In this document: positions 5,367 to 13,086 of the stretch, piece after piece
Position numbering within the stretch: position 1 is the first letter of the stretch
Layout of the letters: the number at the start of each line of letters is the position of its first letter
Source of the DNA: Lachnospiraceae bacterium
GTDB taxonomy: Bacteria; Bacillota; Clostridia; Lachnospirales; Lachnospiraceae
Reading direction: 5' to 3'
Assembly (NCBI GenBank): GCA_900768755.1
Contig: CAAGDV010000015.1
Location: 1-15,301 of the forward strand
DNA: 15,301 bases
Position numbers and translations under genes: made by a program
The notes under the pieces: generated by a model
What the model was told of the DNA's origin: nothing
What the model saw: only the letters and a program-made list of their open reading frames with translations
The model's database searches: none

Positions 5367-6347
5367 TCAGCATATTCTTGGAAGTCCTTCCCCCGCAAGC
5401 CGGGCAATCGTCCGTCTTCCTCCAATCGCCGTGTTCATTATCACCCCGCCGCCGTCGACAACACTTCCTATCACGGAAGAATTTTTGCCGTAATCGCTGG
5501 TTCGCATAAGCTCCGCCGCACGCTCTGCCTCGTCCCCGGGCAGAAATACTACCATTTTGCCCTCGTTACCCATATGCATGACATCAAGACCGAGTATTTT
5601 GGCAAAAGCGCGCACCCCGTCAGTAATCGGAATATCTTTTTCACTGACTTCAATGCCGACTCCCGCTGAATCGGCAAGCTCATTGAGCACGGTTCCCAGG
5701 CCGCCTCTTGTGACATCCCTCATTGCGTGGATGTGAAGTCCGCTCTGCAATAGCTTAAGAACCATGTCATTAAGAGGTGCATTGTCGCTTGAGATTTTGT
5801 TTTCGATGTTCATGCGCGCGCTAAGAATTGTCGCATGATGGTCGCCCATGCTTCCCGAGACTATGACAGCGTCTCCCGGGCGGATGTTCGCGCTTTTTAT
5901 GTCCACGCCATCGCCGACAAAGCCCACCCCGGCGGTGTTGATATACATTCCGCCGCTGCCTTCGATAACTTTGGTGTCGCCTGCAACCACAAGCACTCCG
6001 GCTTCTTTTGCCGTATGCGCCATCGAGTCAACGATGGCTTCCAAAACATCGGTGTCCATCCCTTCCTCAATGATAAAACCGCAGGTAATGTAGCGTGGTA
6101 CTGCGCCGCGCATCAGAAGGTCGTTGACCGTACCGCATATACACAGTCTTCCGATGTCTCCGCCTTTGTATATGAGCGGCGTCACGACAAAGCTGTCCGT
6201 CGTAACCGCGATTCTTTTGCTGCCGTCCACGACCGCACTGTCCTCCATCATGGAAAGAACAGGATTGGAAAGTCTCTGCGCAAATATCTCGGATATAAGT
6301 TTGGAGGTGGTAACGCCTCCGCTTCCGTGTGCCATTGTTATTTTCAT
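5367..6347 (-). CDS. hypE: Hydrogenase maturation protein HypE (carbamoyl dehydratase)
   Basis: The 326-residue protein is an AIR-synthase-like ATPase. It dehydrates the carbamoyl group that HypF places on its C-terminal Cys to a thiocyanate, the source of the CN ligands of the [NiFe] site. The C-terminus is PRIC, exactly the conserved acceptor tail, with Cys as the last residue. The N-terminal HGSGG (8-12), MEDSAVV (34-40) and the GGDIGRLCICGTVNDL block are family signatures. Length is normal. It starts 3 nt after the hypD stop and is the last gene of the ech-hyp operon. Only a weak 6-bp hairpin overlaps the stop codon, so transcription may continue into the tRNA-Arg unit. Confidence 0.97.
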   Translation of the reverse strand: MKITMAHGSGGVTTSKLISEIFAQRLSNPVLSMMEDSAVVDGSKRIAVTTDSFVVTPLIYKGGDIGRLCICGTVNDLLMRGAVPRYITCGFIIEEGMDTDVLEAIVDSMAHTAKEAGVLVVAGDTKVIEGSGGMYINTAGVGFVGDGVDIKSANIRPGDAVIVSGSMGDHHATILSARMNIENKISSDNAPLNDMVLKLLQSGLHIHAMRDVTRGGLGTVLNELADSAGVGIEVSEKDIPITDGVRAFAKILGLDVMHMGNEGKMVVFLPGDEAERAAELMRTSDYGKNSSVIGSVVDGGGVIMNTAIGGRRTIARLAGEGLPRIC

Positions 6348-6350
6348 AGA

Positions 6351-7400
6351 TTAAATCTGACCTCTTTTATTGAGAAAATAATTGTAACAGCTTCCCTCTG
6401 CCGACACCATGCACGCCCCTTTGGGAGTGTCGGGAGTGCATACTTTTCCGTACATTGGGCAACTGTTCGGTGAAATTCTTCCCGTTATTACATCCGGGCA
6501 GCTGCAACCGTTCTCCGAAGCCGTATCCGACATCAGAGCAAAGCTTCCTGCATCATACTGCATATATTCTTTGCGAAGAATCCTGCCTGACTGAAGAATA
6601 ATTCCGAAGCCTCGCCAGGCGGCATCGCAATTATCAAAATAACAGTCGACTTTCCGGGTCGCAGCAATGTTGCCGCATTCCGTCACCGCTTTTTTGTAAA
6701 GATTTCTGACCACCGGTCTATTATGAAGCTTAACGAGCGCATATATTGCAGCCAGAAGCTCATAGCCCTCAAATCCCGCCACGACAAACGGCATCGAATA
6801 TTTCCTTGCTATCGGCTCATAAATCCCGCTTCCGGTTATCACGCTCACATGTCCCGGCGCAATGAAGCCGGATATTTCGCCGTTCTCTTTGCACAATCTC
6901 TCAATCACCGCAGGCATGGTCTTAAGCGCCGTGAGCAGTCTGATATTGTTAATTCCGCGGCTGATTATCTCATCCATCAGAATCGCATATACCGGCGTGG
7001 TGGTCTCAAATCCCACCGCCGCAAGAACGTACTGCACAGCCGGGTTCTGCTCTGCCATGGCGATTATCTCAAGCGGGGAATATATCATCCTCACCCTGCC
7101 GCCCTCCGCGGTAATATCCCTGAGGCTTTTTTGGCTTCCGCGAACCCGCATCATATCACCAAAGGTCACGACGCAGGTATTTTCCTCCATAGCCAGTTCA
7201 ACCAGTCTGTCAATATAGGATGCAACCGTCACGCACACAGGACATCCCGGACCCGATACCAGCCTGATTCTGTCCGACAGCATATCTGCAATTCCGTTCT
7301 CGGAGATTGCCGCGGTATGTGTCCCGCATATCTCCATAAAGGTGAGCGGCTCGCCGCAATAATCTTTAAGTTCCCGTACTATTGTGGAAAAATCCGGCAT
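6351..7400 (-). CDS. hypD: Hydrogenase maturation Fe-S protein HypD
   Basis: The 349-residue protein is the scaffold on which, with HypC, the Fe(CN)2CO unit is assembled. Family cysteines are all present: Cys25 in MEICGTH (22-28), and Cys53/Cys56 in GPGCPVC (50-56). The C-terminal Cys-rich part has Cys299, Cys301, Cys314, Cys321, Cys330 and Cys338 and would bind the [4Fe-4S] cluster (NSCPMYGKVCTP and GACMVSAEGSC blocks). GFETTTP (130-136) and the later AGFEGYE are further signatures. Its ATG overlaps the hypC TGA by one base (TGATG), so the two partner proteins are translationally coupled. Size and start are typical. Confidence 0.97.
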   Translation of the reverse strand: MPDFSTIVRELKDYCGEPLTFMEICGTHTAAISENGIADMLSDRIRLVSGPGCPVCVTVASYIDRLVELAMEENTCVVTFGDMMRVRGSQKSLRDITAEGGRVRMIYSPLEIIAMAEQNPAVQYVLAAVGFETTTPVYAILMDEIISRGINNIRLLTALKTMPAVIERLCKENGEISGFIAPGHVSVITGSGIYEPIARKYSMPFVVAGFEGYELLAAIYALVKLHNRPVVRNLYKKAVTECGNIAATRKVDCYFDNCDAAWRGFGIILQSGRILRKEYMQYDAGSFALMSDTASENGCSCPDVITGRISPNSCPMYGKVCTPDTPKGACMVSAEGSCYNYFLNKRGQI

Positions 7401-7612
7401 CAGTATTCCTCCAGTTCCGCAAAAAGTGCCTGCATGTCCAAGGCTTCCTTCTCGTTAAGCTTCTGAAGAATCATCCCAGCATGCACAAGCACATAATCTC
7501 CCGGATTAACATCAAGTATTCCGGTGTGCGCCTTTACGATGTTGCCGTTGTAATCGACATCCGCAATGTTTCCGTTTTTTTTGATTACAATTCCGGGTGC
7601 TGCTACACACAT
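7400..7612 (-). CDS. hypC: Hydrogenase maturation chaperone HypC
   Basis: The 70-residue protein shows the HypC/HybG family hallmark, Met-Cys at the N-terminus (MCVAAPG), where Cys2 binds the iron centre after Met removal. GDYVLVHAG (38-46) with His44 is the second conserved block. It works with HypD to assemble the Fe(CN)2CO group and deliver it to the hydrogenase large subunit, here EchE. It overlaps the hypF end by 10 nt and the hypD start by 1 nt. Length is usual for the family. Confidence 0.96.
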   Translation of the reverse strand: MCVAAPGIVIKKNGNIADVDYNGNIVKAHTGILDVNPGDYVLVHAGMILQKLNEKEALDMQALFAELEEY

Positions 7613-9765
7613 AATTCCATACCCCGTTTCTCATACCAAAGCTGCCCTAGGGCGATTCCACCGTCGTTTGCGGGCACCTGCTCATTGATATATATTTCGT
7701 AACCCAGTGCGGTGCCTAATCGCTGCACCTCATCGGTTATTATCCTGTTCAAAAAAACTCCGCCTGAAAGAAGGACTTTTCGATGCCCGCAAAGTTTTGC
7801 CGCATCCATAATCATATCCGCAACAGCCCGGTGAAAACCGAGTGCTATTTCGCAGATGGCGACTCCTTTTTTGCGTGCACTGACAATTTCACGAAAGCAT
7901 TTTTCCCACACTATCTCATCTCCGACGATGTCAAAAGAGAGCGGATATGCACTTACTGCCTCTGCCGCCACAGCCTCAAGTCTCATGGCGCATTCGCCCT
8001 CGTACCGGTTAAAGTTGCACACGCCGAGCGCGGCGCTTACCGCGTCAAATAACCTTCCCATGCTTGAGGTAGTAAAGGTATTAATCCTCTGTTCAAGCGC
8101 TTTTCTGATGATTACATGAGTTTCGTCCGCGTCGTTGATATTGCAAAATACCTCGTAGGATTTGAGTAAAAGAGCTGCATCTTTTGCCGCCTGCTCTCCG
8201 CCGACAACCGTAATGTTTCTTAAGTGCAGGCGCCTGTGCAGTTTATTCTTGTCCGACACAAAAACTTCTCCGCCCCATATACAGCCGTCCGGTCCGTATC
8301 CTGTGCCGTCAAAAGCTATCCCGGTGAAGTCATCAGTAATTGAATGCTCTGCCGCCACAGACAGAACATGTGCCGCATGGTGCTGCACTAAAACCGCCCC
8401 TGCGGCAAGCTTTGCTGAATAATAATCCGGATGCATGTCACATATCCGGACGACAGGCTTCATGTTATACATCCCAATCATCCGCTCCATGCTATCGGCA
8501 TATGTGCGGCGCGCCTCCTTATTCTCCAAATCACCGAAATGCTGGCTCATAATCACCATGCTGCCGCGTCCCAACGCATACGATGCCTTCAAATCGCCTC
8601 CGTAAGCGATTGTGTCACACATGTCAAGCTTAGGAATCACAATCGGAGACGGGACATATCCCCTTGCACGGCGAACCAACTGAACTCTGCCTGCAACTAC
8701 TCGTACTATCGAGTCATCCAGCGCATTCACAATCGGCCTGTCGTGTGACAGAACCGCCATACCTGTTTTGGCCGCCAGCTCCCTGATAACCTCATCATCC
8801 GTGATTATCGGTTCGCCGGATATATTGCCGCTGGTCATGACGAGCGGGCCGCACGCTTTTGACAGCATCATCTGAATCGGGTTGCCCGGAAGCATCGCAC
8901 CTATGGTGTTGACATCCCCGCAGACGTTTACGGCAGGCTCTTTTATTTTGTCGAGAAGAACAATCGGGCGGGCTTCGGATAAAAGAAGCTCTTCCTCGGT
9001 CTCTGATACTTTTGCGTATTCCCGGACTGCCTTAACATCAGAAAACATCACTGCAAAAGGTTTGGCTTCCCTCTGCTTAATCTCCCGAAGTCGGCCGACC
9101 GAATCGGCATTTCGAGCATCGCAGGCAAAATGATACCCGCCTATGTCTTTTACCGCAACAATTCTGCCCGCCTTAATGAAGCGCACCGCCTCGTCCATTC
9201 CGATAGAAAGTACGGGACCGCACTCATTGCAGGCAATCGTCTGTGCATGGCAGCGTCTGTCAGCAATATCCGAGTATTCACCGGCGCACTTGTCGCACAT
9301 CTCATAATCCCCCATAGCGGTGCGGGCCCTGTCATACGGCAGTCCCGTCAAAATACTGTATCTGGGGCCGCAGTTCACACAGCTGATAAAAGGATGCATA
9401 TACCGCCTGTTGTTCTTATCAAAAAGCTCCTTTTCGCACTCCGCACAGGTCGCAATATCGGGCGGAATATAGGCAAAACCGTAATGGCTGTCTTCATCGC
9501 TTTCAACAATCCTAAATCCGTCAAAATCACATTCTTTTACGATTTCGGTCTCTATATGGGATATCTGTGCACCTTTTGGTGTCGACAAACAGAGGCGGTC
9601 AATGAACGCCTCTGCCACATCCTGATTTCCGTTAAACTTTATTCCGACCACGCCGCCGGAGTTTCGCACCTGCCCGGAAAGCTTCATTGAATCTGCGAGT
9701 CTTTTCACAAACGGTCTGAAGCCCACGCCCTGAACAAGTCCGTACACAGTAAGTTTATAGGTCAT
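7603..9765 (-). CDS. hypF: Carbamoyltransferase HypF
   Basis: The 720-residue protein uses carbamoyl phosphate and ATP to carbamoylate the C-terminal Cys of HypE. Domains in order: an acylphosphatase domain (1-90) with VQGVGFRPF (11-19) and Arg17; two zinc fingers with Cys107/110/129/132 and Cys157/160/179/182; a YrdC-like domain (about 190-370, including KQREAKPFAVM and TSGNISGEPI); and a Kae1-like domain (about 385-720). The last has metal-binding HHAAH (462-466), AFDGTGYG, LSGGVFLN (666-673) and NDGGIALGQ (700-708). It is slightly shorter than the usual ~750 residues but no domain is missing. It starts 1 nt after the echF stop, so it continues the hydrogenase operon. Confidence 0.97.
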   Translation of the reverse strand: MTYKLTVYGLVQGVGFRPFVKRLADSMKLSGQVRNSGGVVGIKFNGNQDVAEAFIDRLCLSTPKGAQISHIETEIVKECDFDGFRIVESDEDSHYGFAYIPPDIATCAECEKELFDKNNRRYMHPFISCVNCGPRYSILTGLPYDRARTAMGDYEMCDKCAGEYSDIADRRCHAQTIACNECGPVLSIGMDEAVRFIKAGRIVAVKDIGGYHFACDARNADSVGRLREIKQREAKPFAVMFSDVKAVREYAKVSETEEELLLSEARPIVLLDKIKEPAVNVCGDVNTIGAMLPGNPIQMMLSKACGPLVMTSGNISGEPIITDDEVIRELAAKTGMAVLSHDRPIVNALDDSIVRVVAGRVQLVRRARGYVPSPIVIPKLDMCDTIAYGGDLKASYALGRGSMVIMSQHFGDLENKEARRTYADSMERMIGMYNMKPVVRICDMHPDYYSAKLAAGAVLVQHHAAHVLSVAAEHSITDDFTGIAFDGTGYGPDGCIWGGEVFVSDKNKLHRRLHLRNITVVGGEQAAKDAALLLKSYEVFCNINDADETHVIIRKALEQRINTFTTSSMGRLFDAVSAALGVCNFNRYEGECAMRLEAVAAEAVSAYPLSFDIVGDEIVWEKCFREIVSARKKGVAICEIALGFHRAVADMIMDAAKLCGHRKVLLSGGVFLNRIITDEVQRLGTALGYEIYINEQVPANDGGIALGQLWYEKRGMELCV

Positions 9766-9766
9766 A

Positions 9767-10315
9767 TTATTTCATCTCAATACATTTCTTGGGGCACTTC
9801 GTTGCACACAGCCCGCATGACACACAATTCTCCCCGCTAAGCTCCCACTTCTTCTCTGCGCGGTCAACCGTGATGGCTCCCGCCGGGCAGTTTTTGGCGC
9901 AAAGTGTGCAAAATACACAGGCAGACATATCCGCGGTCGGCTTTTTGCCCGCGGTGTTCTCCGTTGCCGATTCCGGAATTGGCTGACTGTATATATCCTG
10001 CGTCTTTACGGTATCAGGCTTGGAATACTGCTGTTCCATTGAAAGGCACTTTTTAGGGCACACGTTCACGCAGTATGAACACTGGACGCAGGACATCCGC
10101 TCGATTGTCCAGGTCTTTTTGTCGCGGTCAACCGTGATGGCTCCCGCCGGGCACTTTCTCATGCACATGCCGCACATAATGCAGTCATCAATATTTATCT
10201 CAACTTTTCCCCGGTAGCGCGTTGGATACTCCTTGGGCACATCCGGGTACCCGACTGTTGCGGGCTTGTGGAAAAGATTTTTGAATGCTGTTTTGGTAAA
10301 ATTCATAATTCCCAT
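9767..10315 (-). CDS. echF: Ech hydrogenase ferredoxin subunit EchF with four [4Fe-4S] motifs
   Basis: The 182-residue protein is the electron-entry subunit, passing electrons from ferredoxin towards EchC. It has four CxxCxxCxxxCP motifs: Cys45/48/51/55, Cys76/79/82/86, Cys133/136/139/143 and Cys164/167/170/174. The first two with the N-terminal ~40 residues form an ordinary EchF (about 120-130 residues). The second pair is an extra module after a polar linker (about 98-130), offset by exactly 88 residues. Both modules contain CPAGAITVDR, and the DNA for this part is identical over 31 nt, pointing to duplication or gene conversion. The ATG at 10315 has an AAAGG ribosome binding site. It lies 6 nt after echE and 1 nt before hypF. 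A polyferredoxin name would also fit, but operon position argues for EchF. Confidence 0.9.
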   Translation of the reverse strand: MGIMNFTKTAFKNLFHKPATVGYPDVPKEYPTRYRGKVEINIDDCIMCGMCMRKCPAGAITVDRDKKTWTIERMSCVQCSYCVNVCPKKCLSMEQQYSKPDTVKTQDIYSQPIPESATENTAGKKPTADMSACVFCTLCAKNCPAGAITVDRAEKKWELSGENCVSCGLCATKCPKKCIEMK

Positions 10316-10321
10316 ATCGGT

Positions 10322-11401
10322 CTACCTTTCTGTACAGCTCACGCATGGGTCTATAGTCAGTATAAGCATCGGAACATCCGCATAATCGCAGCCCTGCAGT
10401 GTCTTAATGAGCGCCTGCAGATTCGTAAATGTGGGGGTGCGGACTCTGACTCTGTCAAGAAACATCGAGCCGTTGCCCCTGACATAATATATCGCCTCGC
10501 CCCTCGGCTGCTCAACACGATTAAAGGCTTCGCCCTTCGGCGTTCCCTTGACCGTAACGGCTATATCGCCCTCAGGGATTTTGTCCACCGCCTGTCTAAT
10601 CAGGTTAAAGGACTGGAAAATCTCTTTTATTCTAACCTCGCACCTTGCATAGCAGTCGCAGCCATCGCTTGTGATAATGTCAAAATCCAAATCGCCATAT
10701 GCTTCATATCCAAGCTTTCTGGTGTCAATTGCAATGCCGCTTGCCCTCATCATAGGTCCGACCGCTCCGAGCGCAACTGCTTCTTCTTTGGTCAGAATTC
10801 CGACATCCCGAAGCCTTGAGCCCACGGTGTAATCCTTAAGAAAAACATTTACAAGCGAGCGGATATCTTTCTCCATCGAATCAAAGGTATCTACAAAGCC
10901 TTTGAGCATCGAGCTGTCCATATCCTTTAGCACGCCGCCGATTTTGTTAACGGAAAAAATAACACGGCCGCCCGTCGAAGCCTCAAACATATCAAGTATC
11001 TTTTCACGCATCCGAAAGCTCTGCATAAAAAGGCTCTCAAAGCCGAAGGCATCCGCCAAAAGACCTAACCACAGCAGATGGCTGTGGAGCCTTGACATCT
11101 CGCACCATATTGTGCGCAGATATTTTCCCCTTTTGGGCACCTCCGCCTCAAAAATCTTCTCCAGCGCTTCGCAGTAGCTCATTCCGTGCATGAAACTGCA
11201 TATTCCGCAGGTCCGCTCTATAACATACTGATAGTCGTTAAAATCTTTTTTCTCTATCAATTTTTCCAGCCCGCGGTGAACAAATCCTACGGACGGAATT
11301 GCCTTTACTACCTTCTCATCCTCAAGTTCGAGGTCTATATGAATCGGTTCAGGAAGAACCGGATGCTGTGGTCCAAACGGAACTACACTTCTTTTTGCCA
11401 T
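10322..11401 (-). CDS. echE: Ech [NiFe]-hydrogenase large subunit EchE
   Basis: The 359-residue catalytic subunit carries the Ni-Fe site, where protons are reduced to H2. The ligand motifs are RTCGIC (Cys65, Cys68) and DPCVSC (Cys353, Cys356). GPQHP (10-14) and HRGLEKL (42-48) are further group 4 hydrogenase/NuoD features. The protein ends at TER immediately after the second motif: Arg359 takes the place of the His after which other hydrogenases are cleaved, and no C-terminal tail exists. No maturation endopeptidase would be needed. AGGAGG lies 10 nt before the ATG, which is 18 nt after the echD stop. It faces the cytoplasm in complex with EchC, EchD and EchF. Confidence 0.96.
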   Translation of the reverse strand: MAKRSVVPFGPQHPVLPEPIHIDLELEDEKVVKAIPSVGFVHRGLEKLIEKKDFNDYQYVIERTCGICSFMHGMSYCEALEKIFEAEVPKRGKYLRTIWCEMSRLHSHLLWLGLLADAFGFESLFMQSFRMREKILDMFEASTGGRVIFSVNKIGGVLKDMDSSMLKGFVDTFDSMEKDIRSLVNVFLKDYTVGSRLRDVGILTKEEAVALGAVGPMMRASGIAIDTRKLGYEAYGDLDFDIITSDGCDCYARCEVRIKEIFQSFNLIRQAVDKIPEGDIAVTVKGTPKGEAFNRVEQPRGEAIYYVRGNGSMFLDRVRVRTPTFTNLQALIKTLQGCDYADVPMLILTIDPCVSCTER

Positions 11402-11419
11402 ACCGTAATATCCTCCTAA

Positions 11420-11755
11420 TCATTTGAAAGGTGTCTGCTCTGTAATCCTGAACATTCTGTGGTGGTCAGGGTCTGCGAACTTAATGCAGACGCCGAAAAG
11501 CTCGTTCATCTCGTTCTCATACAGTCTGGCAGTCGGAAAAACCGACTCAATTGAGTCAATCTCCTGCTCCAAGGCCACCTGTATTTTGTAATTAATCATC
11601 CTGTACTCAAAAATGTACGAATACAGCAAATCGTAGCCGCCTTCGGTTCTGACACAGCAAATCTGTCCGAGGCGGTACCCCGCTTCTTTATGTTCCAAAG
11701 CCTTTGGCATAATATCCTTGGGCTCAATCTCAATAATCTCATACGGATCAGCCAT
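11420..11755 (-). CDS. echD: Ech hydrogenase subunit EchD (NuoC/30-kDa type)
   Basis: The 111-residue protein is a short homologue of the 30-kDa complex I subunit. The end of the family signature is visible as NEMNELFGVCIKF followed by DPDHHRMF near the C-terminus. It is a hydrophilic peripheral subunit that stabilises the EchC-EchE core and binds no cofactor that can be seen. The frame also has an ATG at 11761 (113 residues). I prefer 11755 because AAGGAGG (11764-11770) is 8 nt from it but only 2 nt from the upstream ATG. This ribosome binding site overlaps the echC stop codon, which suggests coupled translation. Confidence 0.9.
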   Translation of the reverse strand: MADPYEIIEIEPKDIMPKALEHKEAGYRLGQICCVRTEGGYDLLYSYIFEYRMINYKIQVALEQEIDSIESVFPTARLYENEMNELFGVCIKFADPDHHRMFRITEQTPFK

Positions 11756-11768
11756 TATCATGTCCTCC

Positions 11769-12200
11769 TTATGAATTCTTCATGTCTTCATGCTTCTTCT
11801 GTAGAATACCAAGAGCCTTAACCACGCCGTCAATAATCGACTCCGGGCGCGCAGCACATCCCGGAACATATACATCTACCGGGATAACTTTGTCAACACC
11901 ACCCAAAATATTGTAACATTCTTTGAAAACACCGCCGGAGCAGGCGCAGATTCCAACTGCGACGACAACCTTCGGATTGGGCATCTGCTCGTATATCTGC
12001 TCAACAACCGCCCGATTCTGCGAATTGACGCCGCCCGTTATCAAAAGAATATCCGCCTGTTTTGGATCGCCCGTGTTGATTATTCCAAACCGCTCAATAT
12101 CGTACACCGGCGTCAGGCACGCCAAAACCTCTATATCGCACCCGTTACAGCTTGCCGCATCATAGTGCAGAAGCCATGGTGATTTTTTTATCTGAGCCAT
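11769..12200 (-). CDS. echC: Ech [NiFe]-hydrogenase small subunit EchC (NuoB type)
   Basis: The 143-residue subunit binds the proximal [4Fe-4S] cluster that passes electrons to the Ni-Fe site. Likely ligands are Cys18 and Cys21 (ASCNGCDIE), Cys85 (GICACSGG) and Cys115 (VPGCAARPE). The last motif reads CAAR where most relatives have CPPR or CPAR. Cys87 and Cys95 are extra. Length fits the short EchC/NuoB type without a signal peptide, so it is cytoplasmic. AGGAGG lies before the ATG, and the gene starts 10 nt after the echB stop. Confidence 0.96.
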   Translation of the reverse strand: MAQIKKSPWLLHYDAASCNGCDIEVLACLTPVYDIERFGIINTGDPKQADILLITGGVNSQNRAVVEQIYEQMPNPKVVVAVGICACSGGVFKECYNILGGVDKVIPVDVYVPGCAARPESIIDGVVKALGILQKKHEDMKNS

Positions 12201-12210
12201 CCTAACCCTC

Positions 12211-13086
12211 CTATCTCATCAGCTGCAGCACAATCAGATTGGCGCCGCCCGCCACAAAAGATACCGTCCACGAGAAAACAACCATTGTCTTCCACTTAAC
12301 GCGGGCGCTGACATTATCGACAAGTATCTCAAAAAAGAACACCAAAAACAACGCCGCAAGCGTTATCGGAATGCTCCACCATGAATTGTATACAAAAAAC
12401 AGTGCCACAACACCATACAGCAGGATATTCTCGTACCAATGGGTAAGCTCAACAATTCCGTACATTTTTCCGGAAATATCGGTGCTCAGTCCCATTACAA
12501 GCTCCTGATGCGCATGATGTGATGTGCTGAGGTCAAAAGGTGACTTTCTGAATTTGATTGTAAGTATTGACAGAAAACCTATAAAGATTCCGGGAAGTTT
12601 TACAATTGCAGGCATGTCCGCCGTAACGATTTCCCTTCCGAGAAACGAGCCGGTCGCCATATAAAATCCCACCGCAAGCACAATGAGCATGGGCTCGTAC
12701 GACAGCATCTGGGCGAGCTCACGCTGTGCGCCCATGGTCGCAACCGGAGCATTGGTGCTCGCTCCCGCAAACACAAAAAACAGCGCCGCCGTCGTGAGAA
12801 TGAAAAACACCAGCAGAATATCGAATCCGCCGTAAAAAAGCGCACCTGTAAGAATCATCATAACCAGAAAACATATCACATAGATATACTGCGTTCTGTT
12901 GACAATCAGTGTCTCCTTATTAAATAATTTTCTGACATCGTAAAACGCCTGCCACACGGAAGGTCCTTTTCTTCCCTGCATTCTCGCCGTTATCTTCCTG
13001 TCAAGTCCTGCCAGAAATCCGCCGATAAACGGTGCCAGAAGCACATATGCAAGCATGGAAACTGCAATTTTAACACTGATATCCAT
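12211..13086 (-). CDS. echB: Ech hydrogenase membrane subunit EchB (NuoH type)
   Basis: The 291-residue integral membrane protein corresponds to NuoH of complex I, which joins the soluble hydrogenase arm to the ion-pumping part. About eight hydrophobic segments are visible. Family loops are RMQGRKGP (35-42), the charged GAQRELAQMLSYEP (119-132) and FRKSPFDL (179-186), which face the cytoplasm and line the coupling channel. Its ATG overlaps the echA TAA by one base (TAATG), so it is translationally coupled. Length is typical. Confidence 0.96.
   Translation of the reverse strand: MDISVKIAVSMLAYVLLAPFIGGFLAGLDRKITARMQGRKGPSVWQAFYDVRKLFNKETLIVNRTQYIYVICFLVMMILTGALFYGGFDILLVFFILTTAALFFVFAGASTNAPVATMGAQRELAQMLSYEPMLIVLAVGFYMATGSFLGREIVTADMPAIVKLPGIFIGFLSILTIKFRKSPFDLSTSHHAHQELVMGLSTDISGKMYGIVELTHWYENILLYGVVALFFVYNSWWSIPITLAALFLVFFFEILVDNVSARVKWKTMVVFSWTVSFVAGGANLIVLQLMR

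Noticed and set aside
5361..5376. AATATG/CATATT hairpin at the hypE stop as operon terminator
   Set aside because: The stem is only 6 bp, AT-rich, and followed by a mixed rather than U-rich sequence.
6723..7466. Long plus-strand open frame opposite hypD (247 codons), and similar ones opposite hypF, hypE and rdgB
   Set aside because: They lie wholly opposite well-supported genes, lack ribosome binding sites, and show no recognisable motifs. They are codon-bias shadows.
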